From Actinomyces sp. (GTDB lineage Bacteria; Actinomycetota; Actinomycetes; Actinomycetales; Actinomycetaceae): 44,835 bases of DNA. The notes beneath the pieces are model-generated. The model ran no database searches. It was given only the letters and a program-made list of their open reading frames with translations, and was not told the DNA's origin. Below are positions 21,102-30,198 of this stretch, in pieces. The translations under genes were made by a program, and so were the position numbers. The stretch lies in contig NZ_JAUMUL010000024.1 of assembly GCF_030530635.1 (NCBI RefSeq), positions 1 through 44,835 on the forward strand, given 5' to 3'. Within the stretch, counting starts at the first letter, position 1; each line of letters starts with the position of its first letter.

Positions 21102-23891
21102 GTGAAACAGACCGCGGACCCCGTCGCCCGGCTCCTAGCCGACCCGCCGGACCTGCCCGTCGTGGCCGCCCTGCCCAGGCTCCGCGCGCTGGTCACAACC
21201 CGCACCGACGCCGCACCCGCCACACCGGCCCCTGCCGTCGTGGTCACCGCCCCTCCCGGCACCGGCAAGACCACGCTGTTGCCGCCACTGGTAGCCGACG
21301 TCCTCGCCCGCCCCGACGGCGCCGGGGCTCCTCGCGAGCGCACTCCGAGGCGTGTCATCGTCACCCAGCCGCGGCGCGTGGCCACACGGGCCGCCGCCCG
21401 GCGCCTGGCATCCCTACTGGGCGAGGAGGTCGGCGGCACGGTCGGCTATGCGGTGCGCGGGGAGCGCCGCGCCTCGGCACGCACTCGCATTGAGGTGGTG
21501 ACCGCCGGCCTGCTGCTGCGTCGCCTGCAGGGCGACCCGGAACTGCCCGACGTCGCCGCCGTGGTCCTGGACGAGGTGCATGAGCGCTCCCTGGAGTCCG
21601 ATCTGCTGTTGGCGCTGCTGCTCGATGCGCGTGCCGCCCTGCGCGAGGACCTGGCCATCGTGGCGATGTCCGCCACCCTGGACTTGCAGCGCCTGCCCGC
21701 CCTACTGGGCGACGGCCTCGCGCCCGCGCCGGTGGTGGAGGTGCCCGGAGCGCTGCACCCACTGGATGAGGTCTGGGCGCCGCCGCCGTCAGGGGTGTCT
21801 CGGCTCGGACCGCGCGGGGTGCCGCGCGAGTTCCTGGCCCACATGGCCGCCACGGTGCGGCGCGCGCTGGCCGAGCGGGAGGGCGACGTGCTCGTCTTCC
21901 TGCCCGGTGCCCGGGAGGTCGACGACGTCGTCGCCCGGCTGCGCGAGAGCCTCCGCTACGACGATGCGTCCCCAGACTCAGGGCCCGGGGGCCCCACGCC
22001 CGCCACGATTCAGGTGCTGCCGCTGCACGGGCGACTGCCCGGACCCGCCCAGGACGCCGCACTCAGTCCCTCCCCCGGTACGCGGCGGGTGATCGTGTCC
22101 ACCGATGTGGCCGAGTCCTCCCTGACGGTGCCGGGAGTGCGGATCGTCGTGGACGCCACGCTCGCCCGTGAGCCGCGCCTGGATGTGGCCCGAGGCATGT
22201 CGGGGTTGGTGACGGTCGGGGCGTCCCGGGCGGCCGGCATTCAGCGCGCCGGGCGGGCGGCACGCACCGGCCCGGGCGCCGTGTACCGCTGCTGCACGCC
22301 GGTGGATTGGGCACGGGCCGCCGCCGCGCCGCTCCCGAAGATCCTCACCGCGGACCTGACCCGCACCGCATTGGAGTTGGCCGTGTGGGGCGTGCCCGCC
22401 GGGAAGGGGCTGGCGTGGCTCGATCCACCACCCGCACCCGCCCTGGATGCGGCCAGGCTCGTACTCACCCGCCTGGGACTGCTCGACGGCGACGCCGTGA
22501 CCGAGCTGGGCCGCGCCGTGGCCGCCGTACCGGCGCCGGTGCGTCCCGCCCGCGCCCTGCTGGCCGCCGCCGACGTCGTCGGCCTGCGGCAGGCGGCGGA
22601 GGCGACCGCACTGCTCACCGGTGATCTGCGCGCACCGCGGGCCGACCTCAGCGCCTTGGCCCGGAATGTTCGCGGCGGCACCGGTGCGGCCGCGTGGCGC
22701 GCCGAGGCCAGGCGCCTGGAGCATGCCGCACGTCGGCACCCGGCCGGAGGACACGCCGCCTCGCCCGACGCCACCAGTACCGGTCCCCGACCCGGTGCCG
22801 CCGGGGGCGGCGTCGGCGTGAACCCGGCGGATGTGCCCATCACCGGCTTGGGCGAGTTGGTCGGCCCGGGTGCGGCGGACGCCGTCGGGCTGGTCGTGGC
22901 ACTCGCCCATCCGGAGTGGCTCGCCCGCCGTCGTGGTCCGGCACCGGCGGCTGGACGTCCGGCCGCCTACGCCAGCGTCGGCGGGACCGGCATGCGCCTG
23001 CCCGTGGACTCACCGTTGGCCGCGGCGGAGTGGCTGGCCATCGCCGAGGTCGACCGGGCCCCGGGCGCCGGCGAGGCGACCATTCGGGCGGCCGCGCCGG
23101 TAGATGAGACACTCGCCCTGACAGTGGCCGACTCCTGGTTGGCCGAGGAAACGCTTACCACCTGGGATGCGGACCGGCTGCGAGCGCAGCGAGTGCGGCG
23201 ACTGGGCGCGATTGTGCTGGTCTCCTCCACGGCCAAGGCACCCGCGCCGGACCAGGTGGCGCAAGCCGTCGTCGAACGGTGCCGAGCCGAGGGGATCGGC
23301 GCACTGCCGTGGCGGGGTGCAGCCGTGCTGCGGGCCCGGTTGGCCCTGCTGCACCGGACGCTGGGCGAGCCCTGGCCGGATGTCGGGGAAGCGGCGCTCC
23401 TGGAGCGGGCGCCGCAGTGGCTGGTTCCGGGTGTGGAGGCGTTGGCGGCGACATCGGGCGGGCGCTTCGACCTGGGGCGCCTTGATGTGACGGCGTGCCT
23501 GCGCTCCCTGTTGCCCTGGCCCGAGGCAGCGCGCCTGGATGAGCTGGCGCCCGAGCGGCTGGAGGTGCCCTCGGGCTCCCAGGTGCGCGTGGACTACCTG
23601 GACGAGCAGGGCGAAGCACTGGAGCGGCCAGTACTGGCCGTGCGGGTGCAGGAGTGCTTCGGCTGGGCGGACACGCCCCGGATTGCGGACGGCCGCGTGG
23701 GCGTGGTCATCCACCTGCTCTCACCGGCACGGCGGCCGGTGGCCATCACCGACGATCTGCGCTCCTTCTGGCGACAGGGCTACCCGCAGGTGCGCTCCGA
23801 TATGCGCGGCCGCTACCCCAAGCACGCCTGGCCGGAAGACCCGTGGACGGCACCCGCAACTCGGGGAACTGGGCGACGGCGCCGGGGCTAG
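21102..23891 (+). CDS. hrpB: ATP-dependent helicase HrpB
   Basis: The protein is 929 residues. I chose the GTG at 21102 (VKQTADPVARLLADPPDLPV) because it is the usual HrpB beginning; a longer frame from 21012 is unlikely coding. Motifs: Walker A APPGTGKTTLLPP (~50-62), LDEVHERSLESDLL (DEAH-type motif II), MSATLD (III), VSTDVAESSLTVPGVRIVVD (V) and IQRAGRAARTGPGAVYRC (VI). Winged-helix and helical domains follow. The C-terminal HrpB_C part ends LRSFWRQGYPQVRSDMRGRY then PKHAWPEDPWTA, which is diagnostic. HrpB is a DEAH/RHA-type RNA helicase of incompletely known role. The length is normal or slightly long and the frame is intact. Confidence 0.94.
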   Translation: MKQTADPVARLLADPPDLPVVAALPRLRALVTTRTDAAPATPAPAVVVTAPPGTGKTTLLPPLVADVLARPDGAGAPRERTPRRVIVTQPRRVATRAAARRLASLLGEEVGGTVGYAVRGERRASARTRIEVVTAGLLLRRLQGDPELPDVAAVVLDEVHERSLESDLLLALLLDARAALREDLAIVAMSATLDLQRLPALLGDGLAPAPVVEVPGALHPLDEVWAPPPSGVSRLGPRGVPREFLAHMAATVRRALAEREGDVLVFLPGAREVDDVVARLRESLRYDDASPDSGPGGPTPATIQVLPLHGRLPGPAQDAALSPSPGTRRVIVSTDVAESSLTVPGVRIVVDATLAREPRLDVARGMSGLVTVGASRAAGIQRAGRAARTGPGAVYRCCTPVDWARAAAAPLPKILTADLTRTALELAVWGVPAGKGLAWLDPPPAPALDAARLVLTRLGLLDGDAVTELGRAVAAVPAPVRPARALLAAADVVGLRQAAEATALLTGDLRAPRADLSALARNVRGGTGAAAWRAEARRLEHAARRHPAGGHAASPDATSTGPRPGAAGGGVGVNPADVPITGLGELVGPGAADAVGLVVALAHPEWLARRRGPAPAAGRPAAYASVGGTGMRLPVDSPLAAAEWLAIAEVDRAPGAGEATIRAAAPVDETLALTVADSWLAEETLTTWDADRLRAQRVRRLGAIVLVSSTAKAPAPDQVAQAVVERCRAEGIGALPWRGAAVLRARLALLHRTLGEPWPDVGEAALLERAPQWLVPGVEALAATSGGRFDLGRLDVTACLRSLLPWPEAARLDELAPERLEVPSGSQVRVDYLDEQGEALERPVLAVRVQECFGWADTPRIADGRVGVVIHLLSPARRPVAITDDLRSFWRQGYPQVRSDMRGRYPKHAWPEDPWTAPATRGTGRRRRG

Positions 23892-24333
23892 CGACGCCAC
23901 GTCATGCACACACGTTTCCCTCATGAACACGTGTTCTTCCAGGCTTGCACGTGCATAGCATCCGCAAAACTCCAAAACTCGTGTACGAGACGCGAACTCG
24001 TGCCTGCGCCCGCCCGGCAACCGCGCTCACCCCGGCCCCCTCCCTCGTCCCCCTTGGCATGCACCCCTGCGTACTTCCTAGTGATCTCCGCCCTGGCCTG
24101 CACCGGCCAATCCACCACCACATGCCCACCACGATCCGCAACTCTCGCGGACAGTACCTGGTTGGGGCACCGAACCACCTGGGCGGACACCCGAGAGGAG
24201 TCTCACCGGCGGGATGCACCCAAACACCGAAATCATTATCATGACACACGCCAGAACCACTCGACCTACGATGGCCGTCGTGTCGCATCCCGACGCGAGC
24301 CGCTAACCATAGCAGACCTTCAGACCAACACGA
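23892..24333. other. Intergenic gap after hrpB
   Basis: It contains nested palindrome copy P2 immediately after the hrpB stop. The remainder shows no gene, no clear terminator with a T-run, and no recognisable N-terminal part for the ArgR-like fragment downstream: an in-frame TAA occurs at 24304. Confidence 0.55.
23908..24002. repeat. Nested palindrome, copy P2
   Basis: The core runs from ACACGTGTTCTTCCAGGC (from 23927) to GCAAAACTCCAAAACTCGTG (to 23983) around GCACGTGC, with outer arms ending in GCGAACTCGTG. It lies in the opposite orientation to P1 and starts 16 bases after the hrpB stop, so it could act as a transcription-ending hairpin there. Confidence 0.68.
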
Positions 24334-24678
24334 ATGGTAGCAAGAATGCCACCCCCAACCAGACCCGACCACCGTCAACAATCCGACTGGTCACCCGCCG
24401 ACGACCCGCGCAATCTGTGGATATCGGCCGAAGCGGCCAAGAACCGCATCATCCTTCGTACGGTCGCCGGCGGCGCCAAGTACGCCGCCACCCTTATTGA
24501 CCACATGGCACTACCTGAAGTGCTAGGAACTATCGCCGGCAACGACTCCGTCGCCATAATCTGCGCGGACGAGAAGGACACCTCGAAGGTCCTCACCCAG
24601 CTCAAGGAGGGCTACCTGCAGGCCGAGCAGGCGCTGACCAGTCGCAGGACGACCCACCTCACGGACGGGCCCCGGTAG
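24334..24678 (+). CDS. Orphan ArgR C-terminal (arginine-binding) domain
   Basis: The frame gives 114 residues from ATG 24334 (ATG 24346 is the alternative). From about residue 35, KNRIILRTVAGGAKYAATLI then DHMALPEVLGTIAGNDSVAI aligns with the ArgR oligomerisation and arginine-binding domain, including GTIAGDD as GTIAGND. The N-terminal winged-helix DNA-binding domain is absent and an in-frame stop lies at 24304. No ribosome binding site is obvious. It could be a remnant of an argR duplicate, or a small protein that mixes into ArgR hexamers. A complete ArgR is encoded at 28688-29221, at the other end of the arginine locus. Confidence 0.55.
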   Translation: MVARMPPPTRPDHRQQSDWSPADDPRNLWISAEAAKNRIILRTVAGGAKYAATLIDHMALPEVLGTIAGNDSVAIICADEKDTSKVLTQLKEGYLQAEQALTSRRTTHLTDGPR

Positions 24679-25091
24679 CGCCACAGACCCAGCATTCTCT
24701 TCACCCGCTACTGCGGCACACCGCCCCCGGCCTCCCGCGACACCGAACGCAGGAGGCCTACTCATGTCCGCCGACACCTCACGACGCGACTCACCTCTCG
24801 GGCACCCACAGCACCGACAACGGCACGTCAGTCACCGACCCGCCCATCCACCACAAGAGTACGCTAGGACTTTAGTCCCAGTAGCCGCGAGCGACAAATA
24901 TCGCATGCAGCTAATAACGCACAAGCTCCCGGCTCAAGAGCGTTGAGATCTAGTGACTTCCGATGAATAGAGCAAATACCATTCACAGAAATAAATATAA
25001 ATAGACGCGGCCCACCCGATTGAAGACCCCAGATCTTCACGCCTATCCTCGATCCTGTCGTCGGATAACACTTCCTTCAGAGAGGCGGGAG
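24679..25091. other. AT-rich upstream region of the arginine locus
   Basis: No gene is seen. The last ~130 bases are markedly AT-rich for this genome (AAATAAATATAAATAG around 24988-25003). They include TGAAT (24964-24968) and ATTCA (24981-24985), the two half-sites of an ArgR box, but separated by 12 bases instead of the usual ~4. A promoter for arcD is expected here; no confident -35/-10 pair was fixed. Confidence 0.45.
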
Positions 25092-26546
25092 ATGGCAACA
25101 GACGCGGTTCTCCGACCGGCGGAGGTCGAGAACGGGCCCAAACAGAGATCAGCAAAGATCTCCCTATCCGCACTCGTCGCCCTGGTAATAGGTTCCATGA
25201 TCGGGGGCGGCATCTTCGGACTACCGTCGCAGATGGCCGCAGTCGCAGCACCGGGACCGCTCATCATAGGGTGGGTCATTACCGGATTCGGCATGCTCAT
25301 GCTGGCCAAGGTGTACCAGACCCTTGCCGTGAAGCGCCCGGACATTGAGGCCGGCATTTACGGTTACGCCAAGGAGGGATTCGGCTCCTACATCGGATTC
25401 TCATCGGCCTGGGGCTATTGGGTGAGCGCCTGGATGGGAAATGTCGGATACCTGGTTCTGCTCATGAGTGCGGTCGGGGTGTTCCTACCGGGATTCGGGG
25501 AAGGCAATACCACCCTGGCGATCACGGTGGCATCCGTCATATTGTGGAGTTATCACGCGCTGATTCTCCGCGGAATTCACGAGGCGTCCGTCATAAACAC
25601 CATTGTGACGATAGCGAAAATTGTGCCTCTGATCGTGTTTGCAATCATAGCGGTGGTCGCCTTCGACTTCGGCGTCTTCTCCGCCGATTTCTGGGGGCAG
25701 TCCACTGATCTCGGTTCCGCGCTGGAGCAGATCAAGGCGATGATGCTGGTCACCGTCTGGGTATTCATCGGCGTTGAGGGAGCATCGGTGTTCTCGGAAC
25801 GAGCCAAGAACCGGACCGACGTCGGCAGGGCGACCATCATAGGTTTCGCCTCCGTTCTCACACTACTCCTGCTGATCAACCTGCTGAGTTACGGGGTCGT
25901 CGCCCGCGACAGGCTGGCTGAGATCCCCGACCCCTCGCTCAGCGGGGTCCTCACCGCGGTGGTAGGGCCCTGGGGCGCCAAGTTCATCGCCGCCGGCCTG
26001 ATCATCACCCTTATCGGTTCACTGCTGGCCTGGTTCCTGATGTGCGCGGAGATCCTCCGCGTCCCCGCACAGGACGGGACGCTTCCGGCATGGTTGGGAC
26101 GCGAAAACAAGCACAGCACGCCGGTCGGGGCCATGTGGCTGACCACTTCAATGGTGCAGCTCATGCTTCTGTGGGCCGGATTCGGCGGCGCCGGCTACAC
26201 CGACCTCATTCTCCTGGCGTCTGCGCTCATCCTATTACCTTACGTTTTCTCCGCCGTCTTCCACCTGGTCGGTTCCCTGCGTTCGTCGAGTCGCATCGAG
26301 TATTCAGAAGTCGCCGTCGGCGCACTCGCGTCGGTCTACTCCATCTGGCTCCTGTACGCCGCGGGGCCGAAGTACCTCCTATTCGTCGGATTGTTCTATC
26401 TTCCCGGAACGCCCTTCTATATCGCGGCGAGAAGGAGGACGGGTGAAAAGGTATTCACTCCCGTCGAGACGGGCATCCTGATCGTCCTGGTGATCGCTTC
26501 AGCGTATGCGATATATGGCCTCACCACCGGAACATTGGCCATCTGA
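25092..26546 (+). CDS. arcD: Arginine/ornithine antiporter (APC family)
   Basis: The protein is 484 residues. ATG 25092 follows GAGAGGCGGGAG and begins a hydrophilic ~20-residue head before the first helix (LSALVALVIGSMIGGGIFGL), whose GSMIGGGIF motif is the substrate-binding signature of APC antiporters. About 12 TM helices follow. VWVFIGVEGASVFSERAKNR is the typical TM6-loop motif of the basic amino acid/polyamine antiporter (APA) group to which ArcD and AdiC belong. It exchanges arginine for ornithine or possibly citrulline across the membrane. It lies 28 bases upstream of arcA. Confidence 0.9.
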   Translation: MATDAVLRPAEVENGPKQRSAKISLSALVALVIGSMIGGGIFGLPSQMAAVAAPGPLIIGWVITGFGMLMLAKVYQTLAVKRPDIEAGIYGYAKEGFGSYIGFSSAWGYWVSAWMGNVGYLVLLMSAVGVFLPGFGEGNTTLAITVASVILWSYHALILRGIHEASVINTIVTIAKIVPLIVFAIIAVVAFDFGVFSADFWGQSTDLGSALEQIKAMMLVTVWVFIGVEGASVFSERAKNRTDVGRATIIGFASVLTLLLLINLLSYGVVARDRLAEIPDPSLSGVLTAVVGPWGAKFIAAGLIITLIGSLLAWFLMCAEILRVPAQDGTLPAWLGRENKHSTPVGAMWLTTSMVQLMLLWAGFGGAGYTDLILLASALILLPYVFSAVFHLVGSLRSSSRIEYSEVAVGALASVYSIWLLYAAGPKYLLFVGLFYLPGTPFYIAARRRTGEKVFTPVETGILIVLVIASAYAIYGLTTGTLAI

Positions 26547-26574
26547 CAGTGCTCCTCCGACAAGAAAGGAAATC

Positions 26575-27822
26575 ATGAACACGAAAACAAACGGAGTCTG
26601 GTCCGAAGCGGGAACGCTCCACACGGTCATGGTCTGCTCCCCGGGACGGGCCCACACCTTCCTCTCGCCTCAGAACTGCCACGACCTCCTCTACGACGAC
26701 ACCATCGACGTCGACAAGGCACGCGAGGATCACGCAGCCTTCGTACAACTCATGCGCGACCGGGGTATCACGGTTCTCGAGTTCGATTCGTTGCTGGCAG
26801 ACGTGCTGGATGTCGCTGAGCAGCGCAGCTGGTTACTGGATCGACGCGTCAACACCTCAACTCTGGGCGCAGGAATCACCGAGGAACTGCGCTCCTGGAT
26901 GGATGAGCTTCCCAGCTCGGAACTGGCCTCCTACTTGATCGGCGGGCTGTCCTCGGACGAAGTGCCGCAAGATATTCTCGGCAGTTCCATCCTCCCGTAT
27001 CACGTAGGCGCGGAGGAGCCGGAGATGTTCATCGCGCCACTCCCCAATTCAGTATTCACTCGCGACCCCTCAGCCTGGATCTACCAGGGTGTGGCCATCA
27101 GTTCGATGTACTGGTCGGCGCGTCGCAGAGAGACTCTGCTTACGCGCGCCGTCTACAAGTTCCACCCGTTCTTCACCGGGCGGAGCTTCCCCACCTGGTT
27201 CAACGGCCTCAAGCACGAGTCCGGCCACTCCTTCATCGAGGGCGGCGACATAATGCCGATCGGCAATGGTGTAGTGCTGGTCGGCATGGGTGAACGCTCC
27301 ACCTACCAGGCGGTCAGCCACCTCGCGCACAACCTCTTTGAAAGAGGCGGCGCCACTAGAGTTATCGCCGCTCGCATGCCGAAGGACCGCAGCACCATGC
27401 ACTTGGACACCGTCTTCACCTTCTGCTCCGAGGATGTTGTGAACGTGTACGAACCCGTGGTGAAGAAATTGACTACCTTCACACTGACCCCGTCTACAAG
27501 CGAACTCGGCGGTGTGCGCGTCCAACACGAAGAGGACCCGTTCATCGAGGTGGTGGGCAGGTCCATCGGTACTTCACTACATCCCGTGGCATCTTCCTAC
27601 GGACGCATCGGCGCGGCGCGCGAGCAGTGGGACGACGGCAACAACGTAGTCGCACTGGAGCCCGGCGTCGTCGTCGCATACGACCGCAACCACGGCATCA
27701 ACAGTAATCTCCGCGCGGCCGGCATTGAGGTCCTGGAGATCCCCGCCTCCGAATTGGGGCGCGGGCGCGGCGGCGGCCACTGCATGACGTGCCCGATCGA
27801 CCGGGACGCCATCGAATACTGA
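26575..27822 (+). CDS. arcA: Arginine deiminase
   Basis: The protein is 415 residues, with ATG 26575 preceded by AGAAAGGA. It converts arginine to citrulline and ammonia. The catalytic set is present: FTRDPS, HESGHSFIEGGDIMPIGNGV (His and Glu/Asp), and the nucleophile Cys403 in GGGHCMTCPI near the C-terminus. The length is normal and the frame intact, so it should be active. In a complete ADI pathway citrulline goes to ArcB and carbamoyl phosphate to ArcC, but both following genes here are broken. Confidence 0.96.
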   Translation: MNTKTNGVWSEAGTLHTVMVCSPGRAHTFLSPQNCHDLLYDDTIDVDKAREDHAAFVQLMRDRGITVLEFDSLLADVLDVAEQRSWLLDRRVNTSTLGAGITEELRSWMDELPSSELASYLIGGLSSDEVPQDILGSSILPYHVGAEEPEMFIAPLPNSVFTRDPSAWIYQGVAISSMYWSARRRETLLTRAVYKFHPFFTGRSFPTWFNGLKHESGHSFIEGGDIMPIGNGVVLVGMGERSTYQAVSHLAHNLFERGGATRVIAARMPKDRSTMHLDTVFTFCSEDVVNVYEPVVKKLTTFTLTPSTSELGGVRVQHEEDPFIEVVGRSIGTSLHPVASSYGRIGAAREQWDDGNNVVALEPGVVVAYDRNHGINSNLRAAGIEVLEIPASELGRGRGGGHCMTCPIDRDAIEY

Positions 27823-27895
27823 TCACGTGCCGGAGCAGACGCCCGCCCACGGTTCTATTCGCGCGATTCGCCAAACCCGCACCGGGTAGGCGGAC

Positions 27896-28006
27896 GTGGA
27901 GACCATCCACGACGCATTCGGCTCTGAACACCCCACCGTCCTCCATCAGGCTGTTCACCACGTGCATACTATCGACGCCATGACAATCGTCACCCTAGGA
28001 GATTGA
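27896..28006 (+). pseudogene. arcB: Remnant of catabolic ornithine carbamoyltransferase
   Basis: About 37 codons encode VETIHDAFGSEHPTVLHQAV followed by HHVHTIDAMTIVTLGD and a stop. This aligns with the extreme C-terminus of ornithine carbamoyltransferase (EVFES..S.VFDEAENRMHTIKAVM.ATLGD), with substitutions at otherwise invariant positions (the ENRMHT core reads HHVHT). An in-frame TAG precedes it at 27887. The other ~290 residues are missing, so most of arcB was deleted between arcA and arcC. Gene order arcA-arcB-arcC is the usual one. Confidence 0.78.
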
Positions 28007-28009
28007 CAC

Positions 28010-28583
28010 ATGAGACAGGCTTTGCAGAATGCGCCGCCCGGCAGAGCGGTGGCCTCCCTCGTCACCCCCGACACTCGGCTCGGTCGGTGATCCGGCCTTG
28101 GCCAGTCCCACTGAGTTCGTCGGCTAGGCATACGACGAGACCACCGCCAAGGCCCTTGCCGAGGAAAAGGGGTTCGTCTTGAAACAGGGTGGAGTTCACG
28201 GGCGCCGGATCATGGGTTCTACGCAATCCCAACGCACCATCGACACCCGCGTGGACCGTACGCCGCTGCCAGCCGGGACCGTGAAGATGTTCGTCGACGG
28301 CGCGCGCAGAGATTTCGACGGCCTCCGACAGCGCCGTATTGGCAGGGTGGCTCCCGCGCAACTGCGAGAACCGGATCTCGCGGCTGGTTGCATGGATCCG
28401 AAGGTCGAGGCCGTTCGTCGTTTCGTCAAGTCGACCGACGATATGGCTGCGGTTGGTCGACTTGACAACGCCTACAGCCTGTCGGTTGGCACAGCCGGCA
28501 CCGTCATCACCCCGGTGTCGATTACGGAGGACCCGCAGGCCCTTGTCGGCCGGCGCTCTGAGGCGCCAGTGTGTTCGCTGTAG
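28010..28583 (+). pseudogene. arcC: Carbamate kinase, frameshifted and internally deleted
   Basis: An ATG at 28010 follows AGGAGAT. The first frame gives AVASLVTPDTRLG then breaks. A second frame gives VGDPALASPTEFVG, a TAG, then AYDETTAKALAEEKGFVLKQ and GRRIMGSTQSQRTID, matching the VT..D.DPAF..P.KPIG.FY and RRVVPSP regions of carbamate kinase. It then jumps to DLAAGCMDPKVEAVRRFVKS and GTAGTVITP, the C-terminal GSMGPKVEAA...GT.I region. The N-terminal ~110 residues and the central ATP/carbamate region are missing. It is clearly inactive. Confidence 0.82.
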
Positions 28584-28687
28584 GCGAGCCGAGGCATCCG
28601 CTGGCCGGATGGCTCCGAACTACAGATGGCACCCGGGCCGTAGATCCAACACCCGCCTCTCATCGGACACTAGACAACCGTACTGAA

Positions 28688-29221
28688 ATGAACTCCAGAT
28701 CTCCCAAGGACCAGCCAGACTTCGCGGCTCGCACGCCCGCCGCACGACGACGCTGTATCGCAGACATCATCGTCAGCGTTCAGGTTCACAGCCAGCTCGA
28801 GCTGCAACAGCTACTCGCCCAACGAGGATTCTCCGTGTCTCAGGGCACACTGTCACGAGACCTGACCGAGATGCGCGCCCATAAGGTGCACAACACGTCT
28901 TACGGGAGCATTTACGTAATTCCGGAGGCCGGCGCACCAGGCCAGCTGTTCCAACGCGACGCCGTCATGGACACCCATCGTGAGCAGCTAACGCGGCGCG
29001 TCGAGCGGTTCATCGTATCGATCCGCACTGCTCACAGCGATGTGGTGTTGCAGACTCCACCCGGCGCAGCACAGCTGCTGGCGGCTGCGCTGGACGACGC
29101 CAGGCTGCCCGGAGTGATGGGGACCATTGCGGGCGACGACACCATCCTGATTGCCACGAAGAGCGAGAGCGCTGCACAATCATGTGCCAAGTACCTGTCA
29201 TCACTGACCTCAGGCACATAG
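28688..29221 (+). CDS. argR: Arginine repressor ArgR
   Basis: The protein is 177 residues, starting at the ATG at 28688 (the open frame extends upstream through arcC debris). The N-terminal winged helix is visible in HSQLELQQLLAQRGFSVSQG then TLSRDLTEMRAHKV. The C-terminal domain has GTIAGDDTILIATKSESAAQ with both arginine-binding Asp residues. In ADI-bearing bacteria, ArgR family members activate arc genes and repress biosynthesis in response to arginine. It is intact and is the probable regulator of arcD-arcA. Confidence 0.92.
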   Translation: MNSRSPKDQPDFAARTPAARRRCIADIIVSVQVHSQLELQQLLAQRGFSVSQGTLSRDLTEMRAHKVHNTSYGSIYVIPEAGAPGQLFQRDAVMDTHREQLTRRVERFIVSIRTAHSDVVLQTPPGAAQLLAAALDDARLPGVMGTIAGDDTILIATKSESAAQSCAKYLSSLTSGT

Positions 29222-29341
29222 GCTACCGCTTCACCCACCTAGACGGCGCCCATAGGTCTGCCCGGCTGGGACTTCATCGGTGTCCGCAGGCTTGCATGCG
29301 TAAGCGGACACTGCGCGTGTCGGCGGCACCGGGGCCGGACG

Positions 29342-29761
29342 TCAAAAGATGCCGGCGTCCATGCGGTTGAAGCGCCACCCGGTGGGGTTGAGTTCGCTGC
29401 GGGCGGCGTAGTCCGGGACCACATACCCGACGATCTGCAGGTTCCAGGTCCCACGCGTGCCCCATACCGTCGCCCGGGTGCGGGCGCGGCCACGCACCAC
29501 GGGAAAGCCGTCGATCTCGTCCGGCTCGGCGGACAGTATTTCGGAGGAGTGGTAGGTCAGGGTGCCGTCGCGGATGTCGCTCAGCCACTCCACCTTCGGC
29601 TGGGGGTAGCCGGTCATGTGGGTCAGGACGCAGTCCTCGGTGAGCAGGGCGTCGATCGCGGCCGTGTCCGCCGCGACCATGGCGTCGCACAGCAGGCGGT
29701 ACAACTCGCTCGACGCCCGTCCGGAATCGGCGGAGTGCACGGGCGGATTCGGTGCGGTCAT
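29342..29761 (-). CDS. NTF2-like (SnoaL/DUF4440-type) protein
   Basis: The protein is 139 residues. ATG 29761 is preceded by AGGATCC; an upstream in-frame start at 29905 lacks support. ELYRLLCDAMVAADTAAIDA then LLTEDCVLTHMTGYPQPKVE and VVRGRARTRATVWGTRGTWN form the helix plus curved-sheet pattern of NTF2-like proteins, and the TW/WNLQIV end fits. Such proteins are small hydrolases, isomerases or ligand binders. The substrate is unknown. Confidence 0.78.
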   Translation of the reverse strand: MTAPNPPVHSADSGRASSELYRLLCDAMVAADTAAIDALLTEDCVLTHMTGYPQPKVEWLSDIRDGTLTYHSSEILSAEPDEIDGFPVVRGRARTRATVWGTRGTWNLQIVGYVVPDYAARSELNPTGWRFNRMDAGIF

Positions 29762-29950
29762 GGCTCGGATCCTAAAGGGCCTTGGCGTCGCGCAGGAGGC
29801 TCCGCTAAAACCCCCTTGGCATGCGGGCCGCGGCGCGGATCCCCGTATTCCTGCCAAGCACCCGCGAAGAACCGCGTGCCCGCAGAAGGGCGGGCGCGCA
29901 TGCAACGGTCCCCGGTATCCGACTTCTCGCCTGGATACCGGGGACCGGTC

Positions 29951-30039
29951 TGGCGGTAGCGCTGGGATTCGAACCCAGGGTGGCTATGAACCACACAGAC
30001 TTTCGAGATCTGCACCTTCGGCCGCTCGGACACGCTACC
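29951..30039 (-). tRNA. tRNA-Ser (anticodon CGA)
   Basis: The acceptor stem GGTAGCG/CGCTACC closes perfectly, followed by G and an encoded CCA. The anticodon arm is CAGAT-CTCGAAA-GTCTG with anticodon CGA, the long variable arm typical of tRNA-Ser follows (GTGGTTCATAGCCAC), and the T-arm is CTGGG-TTCGAAT-CCCAG. It decodes UCG. Confidence 0.97.
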
Positions 30040-30198
30040 TGGCGGGAAGAGCCTACACGCCCGACAAGCCCAGGCGCACCCCCGACGGGCTGCGAAGTCG
30101 CTCACGACGCCCGCGAAGACGGGTCGGCGTCAGATCCGTATGCCACCCGGGGCGCAGGGTCCGGCCGATGCAGCATGCACCGCCGATTCGGCAGTCGA

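Noticed and set aside
21978..22910. A 310-residue minus-strand gene inside hrpB
   Set aside because: It is the antisense shadow of a well-supported helicase gene with intact motifs.
24764..24946. A 60-residue plus-strand gene
   Set aside because: No ribosome binding site, no family resemblance, and it runs into the AT-rich promoter region of arcD.
24964..24985. A classical ARG box upstream of arcD
   Set aside because: TGAAT and ATTCA are present, but the gap of 12 bases does not fit the ~14-18 bp ArgR box, so I only mention it in the upstream region.
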